Shown here in pieces: positions 7,262-13,515 of a stretch of 13,515 bases of DNA; position 1 is the first letter of the stretch; every line of letters starts with the position of its first letter. The stretch comes from Bradyrhizobium sp. Its GTDB lineage: Bacteria > Pseudomonadota > Alphaproteobacteria > Rhizobiales > Xanthobacteraceae. The notes under the pieces were generated by a model, which was not told the DNA's origin, made no database searches, and saw only the letters and a list, made by a program, of their open reading frames with translations. The stretch is taken from contig JACDAG010000127.1 in the NCBI GenBank assembly GCA_013695565.1, positions 1-13,515 of the forward strand, in the 5' to 3' direction. The position numbers were made by a program, and so were the translations under genes.

Positions 7262-7350
7262 GACGCGTTTTCTACCGCAGATCAGTCTACGCAATCTGCG
7301 TAAACTTGATTGCGATGCGAACCGGTACCCACTTCGCTCGAAAGCGCTAC
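7262..7350. repeat. Palindromic intergenic repeat, copy 2 (inverted, with a 39-base longer centre)
   Basis: GCGAACCGGTACCCACTTCG and the following 12 bases (7317-7348) match the reverse complement of the 5429-5460 copy with three mismatches, and GACGCGTTTTCT (7262-7273) matches the other arm. Between them this copy has 41 bases where copy 1 has two. The extra part forms its own hairpin: CGCAGAT (7276-7282) with ATCTGCG (7294-7300). It lies in the spacer between phhB and the DUF1232 gene. Confidence 0.8.
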
Positions 7351-7368
7351 GGGACAGAATTGGGGATG

Positions 7369-7384
7369 TGCGGCGGCCGCCGCA
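7369..7384. repeat. Perfect 16-base palindrome without a loop
   Basis: TGCGGCGGCCGCCGCA is its own reverse complement and lies 30 bases downstream of the phhB stop. No T-run follows on either strand, so it is not a standard terminator. Part of a repeat edge, a protein site or chance in GC-rich DNA are all possible. Confidence 0.5.
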
Positions 7385-7413
7385 AGATCGCCGATGGCCA
7401 GGATAATTGAGCG

Positions 7414-7719
7414 TCAGGCGACGCCGAGCTGTTTGGCGATGGCGTTCATGGCGGTCGCAAGCTGGATATCCAGCTTGGTGACGCCGCCGGCATCATGGGT
7501 GGCCAGCACCACCTCGACCGTCTTGTAGACGTTGCGCCATTCCGGGTGATGGTCGTGCTTTTCAGCCACCAAGGCGGCGCGGGACATGAACCCAAAGGCC
7601 TCGTTGAAATCCTTGAAGGTAAAGGTCTTGGCGATCGCCTCGCGGCCAGCCGTATCCGACCAGCCGGGAAGTTCCGCCAGCGCCGATTTCCGCGCTTCTG
7701 CCGACAGCCGTTCTACCAT
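7414..7719 (-). CDS. phhB: 4a-hydroxytetrahydrobiopterin dehydratase (pterin carbinolamine dehydratase)
   Basis: 101 residues, the standard length for this single-domain enzyme. It dehydrates 4a-hydroxytetrahydropterin made by aromatic amino-acid hydroxylases and so helps recycle the pterin cofactor in the cytosol. Motifs: EKHDHHPEW (53-61), with the active-site histidine pair H57-H58, and VLATHDAGGVTKLDIQLA (71-88), with the third conserved histidine H75. ATG at 7719 is preceded by GGAGG six bases upstream. No phenylalanine hydroxylase gene is in the window; in many alphaproteobacteria the dehydratase stands alone and may serve another pterin-linked purpose (inference). Confidence 0.95.
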   Translation of the reverse strand: MVERLSAEARKSALAELPGWSDTAGREAIAKTFTFKDFNEAFGFMSRAALVAEKHDHHPEWRNVYKTVEVVLATHDAGGVTKLDIQLATAMNAIAKQLGVA

Positions 7720-7869
7720 GATCGCCTCCGTGTTTCATACCTGCCTTACCCTAACACCGAACAGCCTCCGGGGGTCCCCGCCCAAAATAAGGCCGCAAAG
7801 AGGACAAAGGCGCGTCCTATGGCCGCTGGTAACCATGACGGAGTTGTAACCTCAGCCCGGCAAGGAATT

Positions 7870-7878
7870 TGCTAGAAT
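7870..7878 (+). promoter_or_regulatory. Possible extended -10 promoter for the membrane-anchored TAXI gene
   Basis: TGCTAGAAT matches an extended -10 (TGnTATAAT-like) about 58 bases before the ATG at 7937. No good -35 box is visible at the right distance. A start of transcription near 7885 would fall at or just beyond the alternative GTG at 7883, which supports the ATG start. Confidence 0.35.
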
Positions 7879-7936
7879 AGGGGTGCAAGCGCGTTGGCAC
7901 CATGAAATCGAACCGCAAACGACCGTTCAGGAATCG

Positions 7937-9364
7937 ATGACCGACGGCCCAACTCCCACTGAGGCGCTGCCAGCCCCACCCTCGCCCCGTTCGGCGCGAC
8001 GGCGGCTGGCATTCGTGTTGTTGGCGGGCGTGTTGGCGATCGTCGGCATCGGGGCGGCCGGTTATCACATTGCGACGCGGCCAGTGACCTTGCGGATCGC
8101 GGTCGGCCCGGCTGGCAGCGATGACCTCAAGGTGGTCCAGGCGCTGGCGCAAGCCTTCAACAACCAGCCACACAGCCATATCCGGTTGCGCCCGACACAA
8201 ACCGACGGCGCGCTGGCGAGCGCCAAGCTGCTCGGCGATGGCAAGGCCCATCTCGCGATCATCCGGGGCGACCTCGAAGTGCCGAAGAACGCGCAGGCCG
8301 TAGCAACGTTGCGCAAGAACGTCGCGGTGCTTTGGGTGCCGCCCGCCAGCAAGGCCAGCAGCAAGGGCAAGAAGGCCGCCCCCGCGATCACGAAAATTAC
8401 GCAGCTCACCGGGCGTCGCGTCGGCGTCGTCGGCCGCACCGAGGCCAATGTCAATTTGCTCAAGGTGATCCTGGAGCAATACGGCGTCGATCCGGCCAAG
8501 GTCGAGATCGTCCAGTTTCCGGTCACCGAGGCGGTCGAGGCCATTCGTAACCAGAAGGCGGATGCCTATCTCGCGGCGGGCCCGGTCAACAGCAAGATCA
8601 CGTCCGATGCGATCGCAGCTTCGATGCGCGACGGCGGCACGCCGAAATTCCTCGCGATCGATTCGGCGGAGGCGATTGCGCAGAACCATCCGGCCTATGA
8701 GGCTTCCGAGATTCCGGCCGGCACCTTCGGTGGCGCGCCGGCCAAGCCGGAAGAGGAAGTCAAGACCATCAGCTTCTCGCATCACATCGTGGCGCGAAAG
8801 GGCCTGTCCGAATCCACCGTCGCCCTCTTTACCCGGCAGCTATTCGCGATCCGGCAGACGCTGAAGAACGAGTATCCGCTGGCCGCCAAGATCGAGACGC
8901 CGGACACCGACAAGGATGCCACCATCCCCGTGCATCCGGGCGCTGCCGCCTTTGTCGACGGCGAGGAGAAAACCTTCTTCGAACAATACAGCGATTTCAT
9001 CTGGTGGGGCTTGATGGGATTGTCGGCGATGGGCTCTGCCGGCGCCTGGTTCGCGGGCTACCTGAAAAAGGACGAGCGTATTGCCAGCAGTTCGCAGCGC
9101 GACCGGCTGCTGGATATGCTCGCCGCGGCACGCAACTGCGATTCGACCGAAGAACTCGACCAGATGCAGTTGGAAGCCGACGGCATCCTGCGCCATACGC
9201 TGGAGTGTTTTGAGCATGGCGCCATCGAGGAAGGCGCGTTGACCACCTTCAACATCGCGCTCGAGCAGTTCCACAACGCGGTCGCCGACCGCAAGGCGCT
9301 GTTGATGAGCATGCCGCAGAACCTGCAACGGGCGAGCGCCCAGTTCCGGGCCGCCGGCGCCTGA
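7937..9364 (+). CDS. Membrane-anchored TAXI-domain protein with C-terminal cytoplasmic helical region
   Basis: 475 residues. A basic RSARRRL stretch precedes the first membrane helix (about 24-42), with no clear cleavage site. Residues 50-340 form a periplasmic TAXI/TRAP-type binding domain: TLRIAVGPAGSDDL opens it, then HLAIIRGD, the GRRVGVVGR segment after 159, and HPGAAAFVDGEEKTFFEQYS before the second helix (about 353-376, IWWGLMGLSAMGSAGAWFAGY). Residues 377-475 are polar and helical (LLDMLAAARNCDSTEELDQM and on), predicted cytoplasmic. A Lys/Ser-rich insertion lies at 138-148. The family normally feeds solutes to TRAP permeases, but none is encoded here, and two anchors plus a tail suggest sensing or a complex subunit instead (inference). 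ATG at 7937 is chosen over GTG 7883 because AGGA precedes it and the extra 18 residues look non-coding. Confidence 0.88.
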   Translation: MTDGPTPTEALPAPPSPRSARRRLAFVLLAGVLAIVGIGAAGYHIATRPVTLRIAVGPAGSDDLKVVQALAQAFNNQPHSHIRLRPTQTDGALASAKLLGDGKAHLAIIRGDLEVPKNAQAVATLRKNVAVLWVPPASKASSKGKKAAPAITKITQLTGRRVGVVGRTEANVNLLKVILEQYGVDPAKVEIVQFPVTEAVEAIRNQKADAYLAAGPVNSKITSDAIAASMRDGGTPKFLAIDSAEAIAQNHPAYEASEIPAGTFGGAPAKPEEEVKTISFSHHIVARKGLSESTVALFTRQLFAIRQTLKNEYPLAAKIETPDTDKDATIPVHPGAAAFVDGEEKTFFEQYSDFIWWGLMGLSAMGSAGAWFAGYLKKDERIASSSQRDRLLDMLAAARNCDSTEELDQMQLEADGILRHTLECFEHGAIEEGALTTFNIALEQFHNAVADRKALLMSMPQNLQRASAQFRAAGA

Positions 9365-9432
9365 TCCGTTGTTGCTGTAATCCGGCCGTCATGGAATGTT
9401 TCTAAAGCCTGCTCGCGCGACGAGCGGACTCC

Positions 9433-9512
9433 GTCATTCCGGGATGGTCCGAAGGACCAGACCCGGAATCTCGAGATTCCGGGTTCGATGCTTCGCATCG
9501 CCCCGGAATGAC
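9433..9512. repeat. Nested inverted repeat, GTCATTCCGGG family
   Basis: Outer arms GTCATTCCGGG (9433-9443) and CCCGGAATGAC (9502-9512) enclose small hairpins at 9447-9459 (GGTCC/GGACC) and 9487-9499 (GATGC/GCATC) and a perfect 22-base palindrome at 9462-9483 whose half is CCCGGAATCTC. From memory, this is one of the most frequent dispersed repeats of Bradyrhizobium. It occupies the spacer between the TAXI gene and phoD and could end the upstream transcript. Confidence 0.9.
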
Positions 9513-9557
9513 AAGGTCCACAACGCGCGTGATCGCCAGTTGCGCAACGAGGCTTCC

Positions 9558-11108
9558 ATGATCCGCAAAATTTCCCGCCGTCGCTTTCTTTCCTCCACGG
9601 CGGCAGCGGGCATTGGCGTCATCGCGATGCCCTATATCAGCCGGGCCGCCGACCGGCCGGTTATCACCCATGGCGTACAATCCGGCGACGCCGGGATCGA
9701 TGGCGGCGTCGTGTGGGCGCGCGCGGACCGTGCCTCGCAAATGATGGTCGAGGTTTCAACGACCGAATCGTTCGCCAATGCGCGGGCGCTGCCGCCGATC
9801 GCGGCACTCCCCGAAAGCGACTTCACCGCAAAGATGCTGCTGGAAAACCTGCCCGCGGGTCAGGAGATTTTCTACCGCGTCCGGTTTCGCGATCTCGCGC
9901 ATATCGACATCGCGAGCGAGGCTGTCGTCGGACGCTTCCGCACCGCGCCGGCCGATCGCCGCGACGTCAGTTTCGTCTGGGGCGGCGATGTCGCGGGACA
10001 AGGCTGGGGCATCAATCCCGATGACGGCGGCATGTTCACCTTCGCCACCATGCGCAAGCATCGCCCGGATTTCCTGCTGCATTCCGGCGACACCGTCTAT
10101 GCCGACGGCCCGATCCGATCCGAAGTGAAGCTTGCCGACGGCAAGGTGTGGAAGAACGTCACAATCGAAGAAAAGGCCAAGGTCGCCGAGACGCTCGACG
10201 AATTCCGCGCCGCCCATAAATACAATTTCATGGACGAGCATGTCCGCGCCTTCAACGCCGAAGTGCCCATCCTCGTGCAGTGGGACGACCACGAAGTCAC
10301 CAACAACTGGTCGCCGTCGAAACAGCTCCCAGCGGCTTACAAGGAGCGCAACATCACCCTGCTCGCCGCGCGCGCGGCGCGCGCGTTCCACGAAATGTAT
10401 CCGATCCGCGGGAACCCTAGCGAACCAAGCCGGGTCTATCGCACCCTCAATTACGGCCCGCATCTCGACGTCTTCATGCTCGACGAGCGCAGCTATCGCG
10501 CCGGCAACGGGCCGAACCTGGAAACCGGTTACGGGCCCGAAAGCTACTTCCTCGGCCCTGATCAGATCGCCTGGCTGAAACGCGGGCTATTGAACTCGCG
10601 CGCGACCTGGAAGGTGATCGCCTCCGACATGCCGCTCAGCATCATCGTCTATGACGATGCGCCCAATAAGAAGGGCTCGGAAGCTTTTGCACAGGGCGAT
10701 GGCCCGCCGCGAGGCCGCGAACTCGAGATCGCCGATATCCTGCGCTTCATCAAGACGTCAGGCGTCGTCAACACGGTATGGCTGACCGCGGACGTGCACT
10801 ATGCCGCCGCGCACTTCTACAACCCGGACAAGGCGCAATTTGCGGAGTTCGATCCGTTCTGGGAATTCGTCGCCGGGCCGCTGCATGCCGGCACGTTCGG
10901 ACCCAACGAGCTCGACAACACGTTTGGGCCCGAGGTGAAATTCATCAAGGCTCCCGGGCCGGGCAAGCAGAACCTGCCGCCATCCGCCGGCATGCAGTTC
11001 TTCGGTCACGTCAGAATCGACGGAGCCACCGGACAGATGATCGTGACCTTGCGCGACCGCGCCGACGTCGCATTGTGGTCGACGACGCTCGATCCGAAGC
11101 GGGTGTAG
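9558..11108 (+). CDS. phoD: PhoD-like alkaline phosphatase/phosphodiesterase, Tat-exported
   Basis: 516 residues. The N-terminus carries a perfect twin-arginine motif S6-R-R-R-F-L11, then a hydrophobic stretch ending ISRAA (about 28-31), so the folded, metal-loaded enzyme is probably exported by Tat. An N-terminal PhoD domain (33-130) ends in YRVRFRDL...GRFRTAP. The metallophosphatase core shows GGD (142-144), HSGDTVYADGP (175-185), WDDHEVTNNW (242-251) and TADVHYAA (410-417), the usual PhoD metal-site order. The family hydrolyses phosphate mono- and diesters using Fe3+/Ca2+. ATG at 9558 has GAGG upstream and puts the Tat motif at the right place; the frame stays open upstream to 9396 only because it runs through a repeat. 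No clear Pho box was seen. The stop is 4 bases from the stop of the convergent response regulator. Confidence 0.94.
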   Translation: MIRKISRRRFLSSTAAAGIGVIAMPYISRAADRPVITHGVQSGDAGIDGGVVWARADRASQMMVEVSTTESFANARALPPIAALPESDFTAKMLLENLPAGQEIFYRVRFRDLAHIDIASEAVVGRFRTAPADRRDVSFVWGGDVAGQGWGINPDDGGMFTFATMRKHRPDFLLHSGDTVYADGPIRSEVKLADGKVWKNVTIEEKAKVAETLDEFRAAHKYNFMDEHVRAFNAEVPILVQWDDHEVTNNWSPSKQLPAAYKERNITLLAARAARAFHEMYPIRGNPSEPSRVYRTLNYGPHLDVFMLDERSYRAGNGPNLETGYGPESYFLGPDQIAWLKRGLLNSRATWKVIASDMPLSIIVYDDAPNKKGSEAFAQGDGPPRGRELEIADILRFIKTSGVVNTVWLTADVHYAAAHFYNPDKAQFAEFDPFWEFVAGPLHAGTFGPNELDNTFGPEVKFIKAPGPGKQNLPPSAGMQFFGHVRIDGATGQMIVTLRDRADVALWSTTLDPKRV

Positions 11109-11112
11109 CGGC

Positions 11113-11475
11113 CTATCGCCTCAACAACTTCAGCAGCGCATCGGTCGAATAGGGCTTTGCGAGCCGCGGCTTGCCGGCGAACGCCGCCGGCAGCCTGGCA
11201 TCGGCGCCGTAGCCGGTGACGAAGGCGTAGGGAATCTTCAGCGCATCCAGCCGCTCGGCAACGGCAAAGCTCTTTTCGCTGATCAGGCTGACATCGAGCA
11301 GGGCAAAATCCGGCGGCCGCTTGTCTATCAAGGCAAGCGCCTTGGCCACGCTTTGGGCCGTACGAACGGTTTTCACGCCAAAGCCGAGAATCGTGTCCTC
11401 AAAATCGAGCGAAATGATCGGGTCGTCCTCGACGATCAGGACATCATTGGGCATGCCGTCAGCGACGGGTTCCAT
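11113..11475 (-). CDS. Single-domain response regulator (receiver only)
   Basis: About 120 residues, one CheY-like receiver and no output domain. Landmarks, numbered from the ATG at 11475: the acidic pair D17-D18 in VLIVEDDPI, phospho-acceptor D61 in FALLDVSL, T87 in FVTGYG and the switch lysine K107 in RLAKPYS. Such proteins pass phosphate in relays or act by protein contact. The FVTGYG and AKPYS pattern recalls the small receivers common in rhizobia, often near stress or histidine-kinase circuits (inference). The start is uncertain: ATG 11475 or ATG 11454 (113 residues) both keep the domain, while the longer reading from 11577 adds a poorly conserved-looking leader. It is divergent from the Crp/Fnr gene. 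Confidence 0.88.
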   Translation of the reverse strand: MEPVADGMPNDVLIVEDDPIISLDFEDTILGFGVKTVRTAQSVAKALALIDKRPPDFALLDVSLISEKSFAVAERLDALKIPYAFVTGYGADARLPAAFAGKPRLAKPYSTDALLKLLRR

Positions 11476-11558
11476 TGTATTCGCCAGTTCCAGGTTCACT
11501 GTTCTTGTCCCATTGCCCGGGCCGAAGCCCGGAAGTGAGCGCACCCCCATCGGGTTCC

Positions 11559-11589
11559 GGAACTGAAACCACCACACGGTAGTTATACT
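11559..11589 (+). promoter_or_regulatory. Possible promoter of the Crp/Fnr gene (EcfG-like and/or sigma-70-like -10)
   Basis: GGAAC (11559-11563), 17 bases, then AGTT (11581-11584) is close to the GGAAC-N16/17-CGTT consensus of the alphaproteobacterial general-stress sigma factor EcfG. TATACT (11584-11589) could instead be a housekeeping -10, though its -35 region is poor. The start of transcription would be about 70-80 bases before the ATG at 11662. GTTCCGGAAC (11554-11563) is a perfect 10-base palindrome covering the same spot. Confidence 0.35.
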
Positions 11590-11661
11590 GTCTGTTCACT
11601 AGTGCACATAAAACCGCCGCCGGCTTCGATATTGTGCGCTTGGGGAACAGAGGAACTTTGG

Positions 11662-12417
11662 ATGCAGACGCGACGTGAGGAACCGGCCACTGAGCGGCCG
11701 TTCAACAACCTGCTGCGGCGTCTCAACAATGCCGACTTCGCGCTGATCGCCCCCCATCTCGCCGAGGTCGATGCCGATGCCGGCGACGTACTCTACAGCC
11801 CCGGCGACGATGTCGCGATCGTGCATTTCCCCTGTGGTCCGAGTCTCGTTTCCTTTCTCGTGGCCAACGAGGACGGCCGCGACGTCGAAACCATCCTGAT
11901 CGGGCGCGAGGGCGCGGTCGGCGGCATCGTCAGCCAGGGCTTTTTGCCGGCCTATACGCGCATCATGGTCAAGTTCGCCGGGCCTTTCGTGCGGCTGCCG
12001 ATCAGCAAGCTGGACGCCGCCAAGAAGCAGTCGGCGTCACTGAGCAACACTTTTGCCCGTTACGCCGACTGCATGCTGGCCCAGATCTTCCAGTCCACCG
12101 CCTGCAACGCGATCCACTCGATCGAGCAGCGCACCGCGAAATGGATCATTTCGGCGATGGAACGCACCGAGGGCGACGACGTGGTGCCGCTGACGCATGA
12201 ACAATTGGCGACGCTGCTCGGGGTCGGCCGCAGCTATACCAGCCGGGTGATCCAGACCTTCAAGGCCGAGGGCATTCTGGAGACCCGCCGCGGCTCCATC
12301 CTGGTCCGCAACCCGGATGCTCTGAAAATCCGGTCCTGTCTCTGCAATGAGGCCGTTAAGAGCCATTTCGAGGAAGTTTTGCGGGGGGTCTATCCCGGCC
12401 CCGAAAAGGGCTATTAA
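11662..12417 (+). CDS. Crp/Fnr-family transcriptional regulator
   Basis: 251 residues. A cyclic-nucleotide-binding-like beta-roll spans about 20-115 (DVLYSPGDDVAIVHFPCGP, then TILIGREGAVGGI), a dimerisation helix about 118-155, and a Crp-type winged helix-turn-helix about 155-218. The helix-turn-helix is LTHEQLATLLGVGRSYTSRV (177-196) followed by IQTFKAEGIL. The GRE...GGI region lacks the PRRAA-type arginine-serine phosphate cassette of true CRP, and there is no N-terminal FNR cysteine cluster (cysteines are at 58, 137, 148, 226, 228), so cAMP or Fe-S sensing is not supported; the signal is unknown. ATG at 11662 is preceded by AGAGGAA; an in-frame GTG at 11602 has no such site. Divergent from the response regulator. 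Confidence 0.92.
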   Translation: MQTRREEPATERPFNNLLRRLNNADFALIAPHLAEVDADAGDVLYSPGDDVAIVHFPCGPSLVSFLVANEDGRDVETILIGREGAVGGIVSQGFLPAYTRIMVKFAGPFVRLPISKLDAAKKQSASLSNTFARYADCMLAQIFQSTACNAIHSIEQRTAKWIISAMERTEGDDVVPLTHEQLATLLGVGRSYTSRVIQTFKAEGILETRRGSILVRNPDALKIRSCLCNEAVKSHFEEVLRGVYPGPEKGY

Positions 12418-12463
12418 CCCGGCAATTGCCCGAAAATCGACTAACCAAATGCCAAACAAATCA

Positions 12464-12491
12464 TTGTTTTTTGGCGTTTTCTGAATATATT
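12464..12491 (+). promoter_or_regulatory. Possible sigma-70-type promoter upstream of the terminator that precedes typA
   Basis: TTGTTT (12464-12469), 16 bases, then TATATT (12486-12491) is an acceptable housekeeping promoter in an unusually AT-rich patch. Transcription would begin near 12498, just before the hairpin at 12514-12532. The transcript could therefore be a typA leader or a very short RNA. Sequence support only. Confidence 0.4.
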
Positions 12492-12513
12492 GCGCCGCAA
12501 CGCGTAAGGTATT

Positions 12514-12541
12514 GCCCGGCTTTTGGCCGGGCTTCCTTTTT
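12514..12541 (+). terminator. Rho-independent terminator between the Crp/Fnr gene and typA
   Basis: Stem GCCCGGC (12514-12520) and GCCGGGC (12526-12532), five-base loop, then TTCCTTTTT (12533-12541). It starts 97 bases after the Crp/Fnr stop and ends 121 bases before typA. The simplest reading is the terminator of the Crp/Fnr transcript; an attenuator for typA is the alternative. Confidence 0.8.
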
Positions 12542-12585
12542 GGAGCCAAGGTCGAGGCCTTTGCCCCTTTCGCATTTCAGGTTTT

Positions 12586-12634
12586 GAGCACGATCCGGAA
12601 AAGTGGGTCCCGGTTTTCCGGCGAGATCGCGCTC
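12586..12634. repeat. Palindromic repeat, GATCCGGAAAAGTGG family
   Basis: Outer arms GAGCACGATC (12586-12595) and GATCGCGCTC (12625-12634) pair with one mismatch, and inner arms CCGGAAAA (12595-12602) and TTTTCCGG (12614-12621) pair perfectly around GTGGGTCCCGG. From memory, a common REP-like element of Bradyrhizobium and Nitrobacter. It ends 28 bases before the typA start codon. Confidence 0.85.
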
Positions 12635-12662
12635 CAGCCATTGCACGACCAGAAGAAGAGCC

Positions 12663-13515
<853 letters not shown>

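Noticed and set aside
7817..8785. Leftward 322-codon frame opposite the membrane-anchored TAXI gene
   Set aside because: It overlaps a gene with clear family motifs and is arginine-rich antisense sequence.
9396..9557. N-terminal extension of PhoD by 54 residues
   Set aside because: The extension is translated palindromic repeat, and ATG 9558 places the Tat motif correctly.
11602..11661. GTG 11602 as the start of the Crp/Fnr regulator
   Set aside because: No ribosome site precedes it and it lies close to the likely transcription start; ATG 11662 has AGAGGAA at a good distance.

Overview
The window looks like ordinary chromosome from a GC-rich alphaproteobacterium of the Bradyrhizobium/Rhodopseudomonas/Nitrobacter group (Nitrobacteraceae). 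That assignment rests on the protein sequences (RlmN, an IalB-family protein, TypA, TAXI-type binding proteins, a Crp/Fnr regulator), strong G/C third-position bias, and several intergenic palindromic repeats whose cores I recognise as abundant in bradyrhizobial genomes. No database search was possible.

Layout. The left end (1-2852) is read leftward: a 2,4-dienoyl-CoA-reductase-like SDR, an exported IalB-family protein and rlmN (cut by the window edge). From 3097 the reading is rightward: a zinc-independent quinone oxidoreductase (MDR family) with a downstream hairpin terminator, then a membrane-anchored Sel1/TPR-like protein of unknown role, then a TAXI-type solute-binding protein broken by a one-base frameshift. 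Two leftward genes follow, a DUF1232/YkvA membrane protein and the pterin carbinolamine dehydratase phhB. Next come a rightward second TAXI-domain protein with two membrane helices and a C-terminal cytoplasmic part, and a Tat-exported PhoD-like phosphatase. A leftward single-domain response regulator converges on phoD with a 4-base gap and is divergent from a Crp/Fnr-type regulator. The window ends inside typA/bipA.

How the genes fit together. There is no large operon. Most genes are single or loosely paired housekeeping and envelope functions. The loosest theme is the periplasm: the IalB-like protein, two TAXI proteins, PhoD and the Sel1-like protein all act at or beyond the inner membrane. 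Neither TAXI protein has a TRAP permease gene nearby. The response regulator and the Crp/Fnr protein share a 186-base divergent control region with a possible EcfG-type (general stress) promoter.

No mobile element with a transposase, CRISPR array, tRNA or rRNA was seen, and I found no clear new multi-gene system. The points most worth a second look are the membrane-anchored TAXI protein with its cytoplasmic tail, the SDR lacking the catalytic tyrosine, the frameshifted TAXI gene, and a promoter-plus-terminator arrangement in front of typA.
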